Source of the DNA: Microbacterium sp. cf332
GTDB taxonomy: Bacteria > Actinomycetota > Actinomycetes > Actinomycetales > Microbacteriaceae
NCBI RefSeq assembly: GCF_900102175.1
Contig: NZ_FNKN01000001.1
Span: forward strand, 248,001-312,000
Direction of reading: 5' to 3'
Length of the DNA stretch: 64,000 bases
Shown here: piece by piece, positions 25,471 to 34,153 of the stretch
How positions within the stretch are numbered: the stretch's first letter is position 1
Layout: each line of letters starts with the position of its first letter
Notes under the pieces: model-generated
The model's input: the letters and a program-made list of their open reading frames with translations, nothing else
Told to the model about the DNA's origin: nothing
Databases searched by the model: none
Program-made: the position numbers and the translations under genes

Positions 25471-25496
25471 GGATGATGCACACAGCCGCGCACGTT
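25471..25496 (+). promoter_or_regulatory. Sigma-R-like promoter before rbpA
   Basis: GGATG (25471-25475), N18, then GTT (25494-25496), close to the sigma-R/sigma-H consensus GGAAT-N18-GTT of actinobacteria. It would place the start of transcription about 25 bp before the rbpA ATG. Confidence 0.4.
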
Positions 25497-25526
25497 ACAA
25501 CTGATAGCCGACGAGAGGACCACACA

Positions 25527-25889
25527 ATGGCAGACCGCAGCTTGCGCGGCATCCGACTCGGCGCCTCGAGCCTACAGAGCGAAGAGGGCGTCGTCTTCCA
25601 CGACCGGATCAACCACACGTACGTGTGTTCGCGCTGTGCGCACGAGACCGTCATGACGTTCGCGGCCGACGCAGATGCGCCGGAGACCTGGGAGTGCCGC
25701 GCGTGCGGCGCCGAGGCTCTCCTGCGCGTGGGCGAGACCGTCGTCGAGGTCGACCACTCGGGCGACAAGGCCGCCCGCACCCATTGGGACATGCTGCTCG
25801 AACGCCGCACGATCCCGGAGCTCGAGGAGCTTCTCGAGGAGCGTCTCGCGCTTCTCCGCGAGCGTCGCGGCTCCCGCTTGAGCGCCTGA
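25527..25889 (+). CDS. rbpA: RNA polymerase-binding protein RbpA
   Basis: 120 aa. MADRSLRGIRLGASSLQSEE is the N-terminal tail, the core contains CSRC...CRAC (residues 33, 36, 53 and 56, a zinc-like four-cysteine site in many members), and the C-terminus LERRTIPELEELLEERL is the sigma-interacting helix. RbpA stabilises the open complex of the housekeeping sigma factor. The ATG at 25527 has a GAGAGG site. The upstream region carries a sigma-R-like promoter, consistent with stress control reported for rbpA in streptomycetes. Confidence 0.95.
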   Translation: MADRSLRGIRLGASSLQSEEGVVFHDRINHTYVCSRCAHETVMTFAADADAPETWECRACGAEALLRVGETVVEVDHSGDKAARTHWDMLLERRTIPELEELLEERLALLRERRGSRLSA

Positions 25890-25937
25890 GCCTCCAGCTC
25901 TACGCCGACGCCGCCGGTCCTTGGGCCGGCGGCGTTC

Positions 25938-27497
25938 TCATGCCCTCTGCCTGCGCGACGCCCGTCCGCGTGCGAGCGCGAGGAGGGTGCCGCAGGCAAG
26001 GAGGGCGGCGAGGCTGCCCCACCCGATGATGGCCTGCACTGCTCCCCCGATGATCACGGCGGGCGTCAGGCCGGTGCGCAACGGCACATCGGTGATCATC
26101 GCTCCGGCCTCGGCGGCCGGCAGCCCGTCGATCTCCGCACCGTCGGGCGCGATGACCTGACTGGTACCGACGGTCGAGATGTTCACGACCGAGCGGCCGG
26201 TCTCGATCGCGCGCATGCGCGCGAACGCCAGCTGCTGCAGGTTCTCGTCGGTGTCGCGGAAGTCGGCGTTGTTGGTCTGGAACACGTAGACCTCCGCCCC
26301 ATCGCGAGCTCCCGACCACAGGACGTCGTCGTAGAGCACGTCGAAGCAGATCGCGAGTCCGACGCCGACCCCCGAGACGTCCACGAACGGGGCATTCGTG
26401 CCCGGGGTGTATTCGCGCTGGATCAGGCCGATCAGGTCCGGCACGATCATCTCGAAGAACCAGCGGTCGGGGACGTACTCGCCCATCGGCACCGGGCGCG
26501 ATTTGTCATGGAGCGCGACCGGGTTGTCGGCCCCGGCTTCCCAGAGCATCGAGGTGTTGAAGATGTCGTCGCCCCGCGTGGTGGCCGCGTTGACGAGCAG
26601 CGGTGCGTCGACGCGGGCCGACAGTCGGTCCAGGGTCTCGGCGACGGACGCGTTCGACAGCGGATCGGCATCGATGCCGCCCTCGGGCCAGACGAGCAGA
26701 TCCATCGGCTCGTCGATGATGGCCTGCGTCGCCTCGAGCTGCGAGCGCAGCACGCCGTAGGGCTCGCGCTCGTCGAAGTAGCCCGCGGGGCCGTTGCCCT
26801 GCACGGAGCCGATGCGGTACGTCCCGGCGTCCGTCGTGGGGAAGGCCGGGACAGCGACCAGGACCACCGCGACCGCGACGGCGGGAACGGCGGTCCGGAG
26901 GTCGCGCACACGGGCGCAACGCAGCCATTCGATGACGGCGGCCGTCACGAACACCATGAGGAACGTGAGTCCGGAGACGCCGGTCCAGGAGGCGAGATGG
27001 GCGAGCGGACTCTCGGACTGGCTCATCCCGATGCGCCCCCAGGGGAAGCCCGTGTACGGCCAGGAGCCCATGAAGAGCTCGCGCGCGGTCCACAGGCCGG
27101 CCACGAGGGTCGGGAGGGCGATGAGCCGGGCCCAGAGTCCCGGGAGCAGACGAGGGAGCCAGCGATAAGCGAGCATGATCGGGATCGACCCCGCCGCGAA
27201 GAACACGGTCTCGATGCCGGCGAGGCCGAACCACGGCAGCGGACCGAGGTAACGCGTGATCCAGGAGATGTGGATGAAGTAGAACGACGCGCCGAACACG
27301 GCCCCCACCGCGAGCGCGCCCCACGAGGACCGGCCGATGAGCCCGACAAGGCTGAACGCGATCCCCGCGAAGGCGAGCGGCCACCATCCGATGTCGGGGA
27401 AGGCGGCGTCGAGCACGGCACCGCCCACGAGGGCGCTGACGAGTGCCAGCCACAGGGGGATCAGGGGCCGCGCGGCGGCCGCGGACGAGACGGGCAC
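25938..27497 (-). CDS. lnt: Apolipoprotein N-acyltransferase
   Basis: 519 aa. About 6 TM helices at the N-terminus precede a nitrilase-fold domain in the periplasm-equivalent space, and one helix closes the C-terminus. The catalytic triad is E272 (VWPEGGID), K332 (HDKSRPVPMGEY) and C384 (AICFDVLYDD). It transfers an acyl chain to the N-terminal Cys of lipoproteins. The GTG at 27497 is 10 nt after the helY stop. The TAGGCT 7 nt before it gives it its own leaderless promoter. Confidence 0.95.
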   Translation of the reverse strand: MPVSSAAAARPLIPLWLALVSALVGGAVLDAAFPDIGWWPLAFAGIAFSLVGLIGRSSWGALAVGAVFGASFYFIHISWITRYLGPLPWFGLAGIETVFFAAGSIPIMLAYRWLPRLLPGLWARLIALPTLVAGLWTARELFMGSWPYTGFPWGRIGMSQSESPLAHLASWTGVSGLTFLMVFVTAAVIEWLRCARVRDLRTAVPAVAVAVVLVAVPAFPTTDAGTYRIGSVQGNGPAGYFDEREPYGVLRSQLEATQAIIDEPMDLLVWPEGGIDADPLSNASVAETLDRLSARVDAPLLVNAATTRGDDIFNTSMLWEAGADNPVALHDKSRPVPMGEYVPDRWFFEMIVPDLIGLIQREYTPGTNAPFVDVSGVGVGLAICFDVLYDDVLWSGARDGAEVYVFQTNNADFRDTDENLQQLAFARMRAIETGRSVVNISTVGTSQVIAPDGAEIDGLPAAEAGAMITDVPLRTGLTPAVIIGGAVQAIIGWGSLAALLACGTLLALARGRASRRQRA

Positions 27498-27504
27498 GTG
27501 TTCG

Positions 27505-27510
27505 AGCCTA
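27505..27510 (-). promoter_or_regulatory. Leaderless -10 box of lnt
   Basis: TAGGCT on the minus strand, 7 nt before the lnt GTG. Its TAG is the helY stop codon, so lnt can be transcribed separately from helY. Confidence 0.5.
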
Positions 27511-29982
27511 GACGCCCGAATACGCGACGATCCCGCGCCGGACCGCCTCGAGGGCCGCTCGGGCACGCCGACCGAGATCGGCGTCCGCCACGAGGGACAG
27601 TTGATCGAGGAGATCGATCGTCTGCTTCGCCCAGCGGACGAAGTCCCCCGCAGCCATGTCCGCCTCGACGAGGACCCGGTCGAGCATCACGCCCCGCGCC
27701 CAGGAGTGCATGGCTTTGGCGAGTCCGGTGGCGACGGGTTCGGTGCCCGGCAGACGATGGTCGCGCTCGAGATCGTCGAGGACGGCCCAGAGCTCCTGCG
27801 TGTCGGTCAAGGCGGTGCGGAAGGCGCCCCGAGGCAGGCCGTACTCCCCCGGCCCGTCGCCTTCGCGCCGCGGCTCGTACACGAGGCACGATGCGAGAGC
27901 GGCCAGCCCCGCAGGGTCGAGGTCCTTCCAGAGGCCGCGGCGCAGGGCCTCGGCCACCAACAGGTCGCGCTCGCCGTAGATGCGGCGCATCGTGGAGCCG
28001 GCGGACGTCAGCGACGTGGCTCCCTCGTCGTCGACCGCGACGTAGTCGAGCGCCGTGAGGACGTCGACGACGCGATCGAAGACCCGCGCGACAGTGCCCG
28101 TGCGGGTGTCGATCTGCTGGCGCACCTTCTGCACCTCGCGTCGCAGCCGCCAGTAGCGCTCGGCCCAACGTGCGTGGTGCTCCCGGTCGGGGCAGTCGTG
28201 GCAGGGGTGCCGCTGCATCCGTTTGCGCAGGCCCGCGAGCTCGTCCTGTCGGCGCTGTCGGATGCGCGCGGGTGCGGTGCGGTCGTTGCGGTTCAGCTTC
28301 TCGAGGTCGCTCAGCTCCCGCCGGATGCCGGAGTACTCGGCGAAGTCGCCGCGGTCGCAGGTCATCGAGCGCGCATAGCCCTCGAGGGTCTGCTCCTTTT
28401 CCTTGACCTGCCGGGCGAGCCCGACGACGGAGCGGTCGGCCTGGAACTGCGCGAACGACGACTCGAGGATCTCGCGGGCGCGGTCGCGACCGAAGCGGTC
28501 GATCAGGTTGACGGCCATGTTGTACGTCGGCCGGAAGCTCGAGTTCAGCGGGTACGTGCGCCGCGACGCGAGCGCGGCGACCGCCTGCGGGTCGAGGCCC
28601 TCTGTCCACTGGATGACCGCATGGCCCTCGACGTCGATGCCGCGGCGGCCGGCGCGGCCCGTGATCTGCGTGTACTCGCCCGACGTGATGGCCACGCGGG
28701 CTTCGCCGTTGAACTTCTCGAGCTTCTCGAGCACGACCGTCCGGGCCGGCATGTTGATGCCCAGGGCGAGGGTCTCGGTCGCGAAGACGGCTTTGACGAG
28801 CTTGCGCTGGAACAGCTCTTCGACGACCTCTTTGAACGCGGGGAGAAGCCCGGCGTGATGGGCGGCGACGCCCCGCTCGAGATTGTCGCGCCACTCCCAG
28901 AAGCCGAGGACCGCCAGGTCCTCCTGTGCCAGGGCGAGCGTCCGCCGCTCCACGATCGCGCGGATCTCGTCGCGCTCTTCGGGCGTCGTGAGTCGGATGC
29001 CGGAGCGGCGCACCTGCTGCACGGCACCGTCGCAGCCGGCTCTGCTGAAGATGAAGAAGATGGCGGGCAGCAGGTTCGCCCGCGCGAGGAGCTCGACGAC
29101 GTCGGGACGGTCGAGCCTCTCGATCCGCTGGGTCGTGGACGGGCGGATGGGGCGCTTCCCGCCGCGATGCGGTCGCTGTGCCTCGCGCCCGCCGCCGCTC
29201 CGATGCGCGTGCGCTCTCTGGTTGCTCTCGAAGCGCTGCCCCTGGGGGGACCGCAGCCGCGTCAGCTCCTGATTGACCTGTGCCGTCGCGACGCCGGCGC
29301 GGTCGTCGAACAGCGGGAGTAGGTCGCCCCGGACCAGGACGTGCTGCTCGAGCGGCACCGGCCGGATCTCCGAGACGACGACGGCGGTGTCGCCGCGCAC
29401 CGTGTCGAGCCAGTCGCCGAACTCCTCGGCGTTCGAGACGGTGGCCGAGAGGGCGATCATTCGCACCGTCGGATGGAGATGGATGATGACCTCCTCCCAT
29501 ACGGCGCCGCGGAAGCGGTCCGCGAGGTAGTGGACCTCGTCCATGACGACGAAGCGCAGGCCGCGGAGAGCGGGAGAATCCGCATACAGCATGTTCCGCA
29601 GCACTTCGGTGGTCATCACCACGATGCGGGCGTTGCCGTTGATGTTCGTGTCCCCGGTCAGCAGACCGACCTCGTCGGGGCCGTACACGTCGACGAGCTC
29701 TCGGAACTTCTGGTTCGACAGCGCCTTCATCGGGGTCGTGTAGAACGCCTTCGTGCCGGGCTCGCGCATCGCGAGGTGCATCGCGAACTCGCCCACGATG
29801 GTCTTGCCCGCGCCGGTGGGCGCAGCCACGAGCACGCTCCGGCCGTCCTCCAGGGCGTGGCATCCCGCGATCTGGAACGGGTCGAGATCGAATCGCTGCG
29901 CCTCTGCGAAGGCGGTGGTGAGCGGATGCGCACGCGTGGACTGCGCAGCGAGGAACCGCTCGGCGGGACTGTCGCCGGTCAC
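27508..29982 (-). CDS. helY: Ski2/Mtr4-like DEAD-box RNA helicase HelY
   Basis: 824 aa. Walker A APTGAGKT (54-61), the DEVH-type box VMDEVHYLADR (about 147), SATVSN (motif III) and the second RecA domain ending QITGRAGRRGID. A basic insert between the domains (about 260-300, rich in Arg and His) and a long C-terminal domain follow. The layout matches HelY of mycobacteria. The function in RNA turnover is inferred from the Mtr4/Ski2 relatives. The GTG at 29982 overlaps the tatC stop as GTGA, and the adjacent genes tatC, tatA and pafBC match the mycobacterial gene order. Confidence 0.95.
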   Translation of the reverse strand: MTGDSPAERFLAAQSTRAHPLTTAFAEAQRFDLDPFQIAGCHALEDGRSVLVAAPTGAGKTIVGEFAMHLAMREPGTKAFYTTPMKALSNQKFRELVDVYGPDEVGLLTGDTNINGNARIVVMTTEVLRNMLYADSPALRGLRFVVMDEVHYLADRFRGAVWEEVIIHLHPTVRMIALSATVSNAEEFGDWLDTVRGDTAVVVSEIRPVPLEQHVLVRGDLLPLFDDRAGVATAQVNQELTRLRSPQGQRFESNQRAHAHRSGGGREAQRPHRGGKRPIRPSTTQRIERLDRPDVVELLARANLLPAIFFIFSRAGCDGAVQQVRRSGIRLTTPEERDEIRAIVERRTLALAQEDLAVLGFWEWRDNLERGVAAHHAGLLPAFKEVVEELFQRKLVKAVFATETLALGINMPARTVVLEKLEKFNGEARVAITSGEYTQITGRAGRRGIDVEGHAVIQWTEGLDPQAVAALASRRTYPLNSSFRPTYNMAVNLIDRFGRDRAREILESSFAQFQADRSVVGLARQVKEKEQTLEGYARSMTCDRGDFAEYSGIRRELSDLEKLNRNDRTAPARIRQRRQDELAGLRKRMQRHPCHDCPDREHHARWAERYWRLRREVQKVRQQIDTRTGTVARVFDRVVDVLTALDYVAVDDEGATSLTSAGSTMRRIYGERDLLVAEALRRGLWKDLDPAGLAALASCLVYEPRREGDGPGEYGLPRGAFRTALTDTQELWAVLDDLERDHRLPGTEPVATGLAKAMHSWARGVMLDRVLVEADMAAGDFVRWAKQTIDLLDQLSLVADADLGRRARAALEAVRRGIVAYSGV

Positions 29983-30818
29983 GGGAGCGGGTCGCTCGTC
30001 GGGGGCGGGCCGGGAACGGTCAGGACGGGGGCGCGACGCGATCGCCGAAGGTCGAGGAGCAGCGACAGCGCGGCGGCGGCGAAGTAGAGGACGGTCAGGA
30101 TCGAGGCCAGCATGAGCATGCTCACGATGTCGGCCGCGGGCGTCGCGAGGCCCGAGAAGACGACCGCGATGAGGATGGCGACACGCCACCCTTTGAGGAT
30201 CGCCTTGCCGCTCATGATGCCGGCGAAGTTCAACGCGACGAGGAACACCGGGATGATGAATGCGACACCGACGACGAGCAGCAGCTTGAAGACGAAGTCG
30301 TAGTAGTACTTGCCCTCGTAGAAGTTGGCCGACGCCTCCGGCGAGAAGGTGGCCATGATCTCGACGATGTGCGGCATGACGAGCCAGCCGGTGAAGACGC
30401 CGGCGAAGAAGAGCGGGACCGCCGCCGACACGAACCCGACCGTGTAGCGGATCTCCTTGCGGGTGAGGCCCGGCATCAGGAATGCCCACACCTGCCAGAG
30501 CCACACCGGCGCGGAGAGGATGATGCCGACCGAGAACGATATGCGCAGGCGCATGTCGAACGGTCCGGTGATCGTCGAGTACATCAGCTTGACGGCCTCG
30601 GTGTCGCCCCGCTGCTCGGCGACGACGCGGATCGGCTCGGTCATCGCCCAGATGATCCAGTCGGTGAGGAAGAACGACACCACCATCGACACGACGAGAG
30701 CGATCGCCGCGATGATGAGACGTCGGCGCAGCTCGATCAGATGCTGCCCCAGAGACATGCGCTTGTCACGCCGGGGCGCACCGTCCGCCCCTGGGCGCGT
30801 GCGCTCAGCCGTCACCAC
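29979..30818 (-). CDS. tatC: Sec-independent translocase subunit TatC
   Basis: 279 aa with six TM helices. The conserved first region MSLGQHLIELRRRLIIA, the first periplasmic loop with PEASANFYEGKYYYDFVF and FLMPGLTRKEIRY before TM3 fit TatC, which docks twin-arginine signal peptides and recruits TatA. It begins with GTG at 30818, 6 bp after the tatA stop, with a second GTG (one codon later) possible. It ends with a Pro-rich tail. No tatB is adjacent, which is usual for actinobacteria. Confidence 0.96.
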   Translation of the reverse strand: MVTAERTRPGADGAPRRDKRMSLGQHLIELRRRLIIAAIALVVSMVVSFFLTDWIIWAMTEPIRVVAEQRGDTEAVKLMYSTITGPFDMRLRISFSVGIILSAPVWLWQVWAFLMPGLTRKEIRYTVGFVSAAVPLFFAGVFTGWLVMPHIVEIMATFSPEASANFYEGKYYYDFVFKLLLVVGVAFIIPVFLVALNFAGIMSGKAILKGWRVAILIAVVFSGLATPAADIVSMLMLASILTVLYFAAAALSLLLDLRRSRRAPVLTVPGPPPTSDPLP

Positions 30819-30824
30819 GCGGGG

Positions 30825-31073
30825 TTACGGTGTGGGCGCTGCGGGACCGCTCTTCGGCTCCGCCGGCTTCTCGACGGGGGTCGCGTCGGCGGTCGTCGAG
30901 GCGGCAGTGCCGGCCGTCGTGTCGTCGTCCTTCATGGCCTTCATCTCACCCTTGAAGATGCGGGCGGACTGTCCCATGCTCTTCGCCAGTGCCGGAAGCT
31001 TCGCGGCGCCGAAGAGCAGCAGAATGACAATGAGTAGGATCCACAGGTGCGGGCCTGCGAACAGATTGCTCAT
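30825..31073 (-). CDS. tatA: Sec-independent translocase subunit TatA
   Basis: 82 aa. An N-terminal membrane helix (HLWILLIVILLLFG), the AKLPALAKSMGQSARIFKGEM amphipathic region with the FG hinge, and a polar, threonine-rich tail. TatA oligomers form the pore that carries folded twin-arginine proteins. The GAGGAG ribosome site lies before the ATG at 31073, and TAGACT at 31101-31106 (minus) is a likely -10, so it has its own promoter below pafC. Confidence 0.96.
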   Translation of the reverse strand: MSNLFAGPHLWILLIVILLLFGAAKLPALAKSMGQSARIFKGEMKAMKDDDTTAGTAASTTADATPVEKPAEPKSGPAAPTP

Positions 31074-31100
31074 AGCGTCTCCTCGTCGATCGTTTCGCTC

Positions 31101-31106
31101 AGTCTA
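31101..31106 (-). promoter_or_regulatory. Probable -10 box of tatA
   Basis: TAGACT on the minus strand, giving a leader of about 20 nt before the tatA start, with GAGGAG within it. Confidence 0.45.
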
Positions 31107-31185
31107 ACCCCCGCATCGGGGCGGGCGGCCGCGCCGGGCCGGGCGGCTGTACTGGGTTCCGGCCTCGGTATCGCGGGCCCCGTCC

Positions 31186-32145
31186 TCAGCGGTACTGGTC
31201 GAGCGCCGCGTCGGCCCACTCGCCGGCCGCGCGTCGCGCCTCTTCGGGCGCGATGACCTCCACCGTGCCGCCGCTGCGAGCGACGAGGCGCTTCAGCGAG
31301 CGCGGGTCGGCGACGCGGATCAGCGCCGTCCGCGTCGCGCCGTCCGTGCGGACCTCGGCGTTGGTGAGGAACTCCCCCACCGCGGACGCAGCATGCGCGG
31401 GATAGCGGATCTCTGCGACCGCCTCGTCGTCGCCGGGCTCGAAGAGTCCGGGGACGGGCTCGGACGAGTGGGTCGCGGGGACGTCGGTGAGCGCGGCCTC
31501 CGTGACGCGGTCGAGATGGAACGTGCGCATCGCACGCCGCGTGTGGCACCAGCCCTGCAGATACCACTGCCCTCCCGCGATCGACACGGTCACGGGATCG
31601 ACGGTGCGCGTGGTGGGACGCGAGTCGGGTGCCGTGTAGCGGAAGGAGACGGCGACGCGCTCGCGGAGCGCGCGGGCGACGGTCTCGCGGACGTCGTCGA
31701 CCGGTGCGGGCGCGACGATCACCTCGGCCGGCGTCTGACCGGCACCACGGGCGAGCTTCGCCAGGAGGCCCTGCACGATGCCGCTGTCGCCGACACCCGG
31801 CACGGCGGCCGCGAGCTGGAGTCCGGCCAGCAGAGCGGCTGCCTCGCGAGCCGTCAACCGGGGCGAGCGCTCCAGCCCCACGGTGTTGGTGATGACGATG
31901 CGGTCTTCGCGATCGAGCAGGTCCCAGTCGATGTCGAAGAGATCATTCGCCATCTGCCAGAAGCCGCCCTCGCCGGGCAGCCCGATCACCGTGAGCTTCT
32001 CGACCATGGCGCGCATCTGATCGGGCTCGACCTCGAAGTCCCGAGCAGCCTGCTCCACCGTGACCTCGCCCTCGGATATGAGGTACGGCACGAGCTGCAG
32101 GATCAGTGCGGCGCGATCCGTCGCGACGATCGGTTGTCCGCTCAC
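31186..32145 (-). CDS. pafC: WYL-domain transcriptional regulator PafC
   Basis: 319 aa. An N-terminal winged-helix segment (QLVPYLISEGEVTVEQAARDFEV) and a C-terminal WYL domain with SIAGGQWYLQGWCHTRRAMRTFHLDR. PafB and PafC act together as the DNA-damage response activator of actinobacteria. The start GTG at 32145 overlaps the pafB stop as GTGA, so the two are made in a fixed ratio. There is no proteasome accessory gene beside them. Confidence 0.94.
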   Translation of the reverse strand: MSGQPIVATDRAALILQLVPYLISEGEVTVEQAARDFEVEPDQMRAMVEKLTVIGLPGEGGFWQMANDLFDIDWDLLDREDRIVITNTVGLERSPRLTAREAAALLAGLQLAAAVPGVGDSGIVQGLLAKLARGAGQTPAEVIVAPAPVDDVRETVARALRERVAVSFRYTAPDSRPTTRTVDPVTVSIAGGQWYLQGWCHTRRAMRTFHLDRVTEAALTDVPATHSSEPVPGLFEPGDDEAVAEIRYPAHAASAVGEFLTNAEVRTDGATRTALIRVADPRSLKRLVARSGGTVEVIAPEEARRAAGEWADAALDQYR

Positions 32146-33143
32146 GGGATCACCGCCGAGCTCGCCTGTGCGCCGCGGAGCCGATGGACCACGGCGTCGC
32201 GGAGAGCGTCGGGCTCGAGGACGAACACCTCCGGGCCGTACGACGCCAGTTCGTCGGCGAACACCTCGAGATCCACGAAGGGCACGCGCAGCCGACGCCC
32301 CGGAGCCTCGTCGGCGACGGCTCGGCGACGCAGTCGCAGCTCGGCCTCCGTACCCGGGACCACGGTCACCGCGGCGTGCTGACGCGTCGCGACCTCGCGC
32401 AGTCCCGACAGTGCCCGCTCGCCGGCGCCGGAGCGCTCCGACGGGTCGAAGGCCTGCCGGGTGAGGGCGACATCGGAGAGGATGCGCGACAGGAGGAATG
32501 TCCGCTCGGCGGAGACGCCGGTGTCGAAGGCGAAGAGATGCCAACGCGCCTCGAACTCGACCAGGGCGAGCGGGCGCACGCGCCGGCGCCGGGGGCTCGC
32601 CGAGCCGGGACGGAGGTAGTCGAACTCGACCTCGCGGGCCTGCTCGATCGCGCGCTGCAGAGGCAGGAAGGAGGCGTCGTGCAGGTTGAGCCGTGGAGCG
32701 AACCCGATGATCGGCTCGTCCACGGCGATGCCGAGCGAGCGGATCTTCCGCAGCCCCGATCGGGCGCCGGCCGACAGGGTGTGCTCTCCCCACACGCCGC
32801 CGGCGAGGGTGAGCACGGCGAGCTCCGCGGGGGTGAAGGTGATGTCGGCCGGCAACTCGTACTCCGCCGCAGGGATCCGGTAGCGGGCCTCGCGGAGATC
32901 GTCCGGGTCGGCGTAGTCGCCGATCGTCTCGATGGGCACGCCGAGGCCGCGCAGGTTCTCCTTGTCGCGCTCGAACATCTTCTCGAGCGCCTCGCGCCGC
33001 GTTCCGGCCTCGCCCTGCTCGCGGTAGCCCGACACCGACCCGAGGATCGTGTCCTTCGTCACGCCCTGCTCGGTCGCCATGAGGGCGACGACGAGGTTGA
33101 CCAGGCGTTCCTCGGGAGGGACGCGGGTGGCGGTGGCGGACAT
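32142..33143 (-). CDS. pafB: WYL-domain transcriptional regulator PafB
   Basis: 333 aa. The N-terminal wHTH (RLVNLVVALMATEQGVTKDTI) and the WYL region RPLALVEFEARWHLFAFDTGVSAERTFLLSRI parallel PafC. In mycobacteria the PafBC pair controls LexA-independent DNA-damage genes. The ATG at 33143 is supported by TAGAAT 7 nt upstream, as for a leaderless transcript. It overlaps pafC by 4 bp. Confidence 0.94.
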   Translation of the reverse strand: MSATATRVPPEERLVNLVVALMATEQGVTKDTILGSVSGYREQGEAGTRREALEKMFERDKENLRGLGVPIETIGDYADPDDLREARYRIPAAEYELPADITFTPAELAVLTLAGGVWGEHTLSAGARSGLRKIRSLGIAVDEPIIGFAPRLNLHDASFLPLQRAIEQAREVEFDYLRPGSASPRRRRVRPLALVEFEARWHLFAFDTGVSAERTFLLSRILSDVALTRQAFDPSERSGAGERALSGLREVATRQHAAVTVVPGTEAELRLRRRAVADEAPGRRLRVPFVDLEVFADELASYGPEVFVLEPDALRDAVVHRLRGAQASSAVIP

Positions 33144-33150
33144 GCCTTCG

Positions 33151-33156
33151 ATTCTA
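33151..33156 (-). promoter_or_regulatory. Leaderless -10 box of pafB
   Basis: TAGAAT on the minus strand, 7 nt before the pafB ATG. Confidence 0.5.
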
Positions 33157-33178
33157 GGCGCGCGCACCGCGGGACGAG

Positions 33179-34141
33179 TCAGGACGCGGGGTCCAGTCCG
33201 AGCACGTCGACGACGAAGACGAGCGTCGATCCGGCGGGGATGCCGGCCTGCGCGGTGTCGCCGTAGCCCTGGTCGGGAGGCACCACGACGAGGATCTGCG
33301 ACCCCACGGTCTGCCCGCGGAGGGCGTCGGCGAAGCCCGGGATCATGCTGTCGAGCTCCACCGGCTGAGCGCCGCGGTCCCACGTGGTGTCGAACACCTG
33401 GTGGTCGTCCCATGTCACGCCCGTGTAGTGGACGCGGACGGGGACGTCTCCGGTGACCTCGGGGCCGTCGCCCTTCTTCAGCACCTCGACGGCGAGATCC
33501 GCGGGCGGCGTGCTGTCGGGCACGACGATGCCGGGCCGGCCGTCGGGGGCGAGCACGACGGAGGGCATGCCCATCCTGTCGTTGAACTGCTCCGCACCGT
33601 CGGCGGCGGCCGGGTAGACCTTCTGGAGGTCGAGGACGACGACCGTCGTGGCGTCCTCGGCCATGCCGAAGCGCGCACGCGTGTCGGCCGTGACCTCGTC
33701 CGGTCCGAGCGCCATCACGACGCGCGAGCCCTCGGTGGCGCACTGCAGACCGTCGACGAGCCCGGGGAACGTCGCCTCCCAGCTGTCGAGCGGGTAGATC
33801 TCCGACAGGGTGCCGGTGTATCCGGAGGCCGCGATCGGCGTCCCCGACGAGCCGTCGAGCACGGTGAGGTCGAAGACGACATCCTGCGCGTCGCTCGTGA
33901 TGGCGCGGCCGTCTCCGGAGACGGTGTCGGCCACCGCGAGGTCGGAGACGTTGACCGGCGCCGTCAGCGAGACGGTCGGCTTGGTGCCGACCGCCGTGTC
34001 GGAGACGTCGACCAGGTCGAGCGCCGACGAGCCGGAGACATCGCGAACACACGACGCCGAACCCGACGACGTGGTCGCGCACGCCGTCAGGGCGAGCACG
34101 GTCAGGGAGAGGGCGCCGGCGGCGGCGATGATCCTACGCAC
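33179..34141 (-). CDS. FKBP-type peptidyl-prolyl isomerase lipoprotein
   Basis: 320 aa. The N-terminus is a lipoprotein signal with LTAC as lipobox (Cys21). Two beta-rich modules follow, and the last about 100 residues are a canonical FKBP domain: VPVRVHYTGVTWDDHQVFDTTWDRG, then GFADALRGQTVGSQILVVVPPDQGYG. It folds proteins outside the membrane. The GTG at 34141 is preceded by a TAGACT 6 nt upstream. A similar FKBP gene stands before pafB in other actinobacteria. It is only 9 bp from trmI. Confidence 0.94.
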   Translation of the reverse strand: MRRIIAAAGALSLTVLALTACATTSSGSASCVRDVSGSSALDLVDVSDTAVGTKPTVSLTAPVNVSDLAVADTVSGDGRAITSDAQDVVFDLTVLDGSSGTPIAASGYTGTLSEIYPLDSWEATFPGLVDGLQCATEGSRVVMALGPDEVTADTRARFGMAEDATTVVVLDLQKVYPAAADGAEQFNDRMGMPSVVLAPDGRPGIVVPDSTPPADLAVEVLKKGDGPEVTGDVPVRVHYTGVTWDDHQVFDTTWDRGAQPVELDSMIPGFADALRGQTVGSQILVVVPPDQGYGDTAQAGIPAGSTLVFVVDVLGLDPAS

Positions 34142-34147
34142 CGCAGC

Positions 34148-34153
34148 AGTCTA
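34148..34153 (-). promoter_or_regulatory. Leaderless -10 box of the FKBP gene
   Basis: TAGACT on the minus strand, 6 nt before the GTG at 34141. Its TAG is the trmI stop codon. Confidence 0.5.

Noticed and set aside
27337..29322. 661-codon open frame on the plus strand
   Set aside because: Opposite helY and the start of lnt, no motif.
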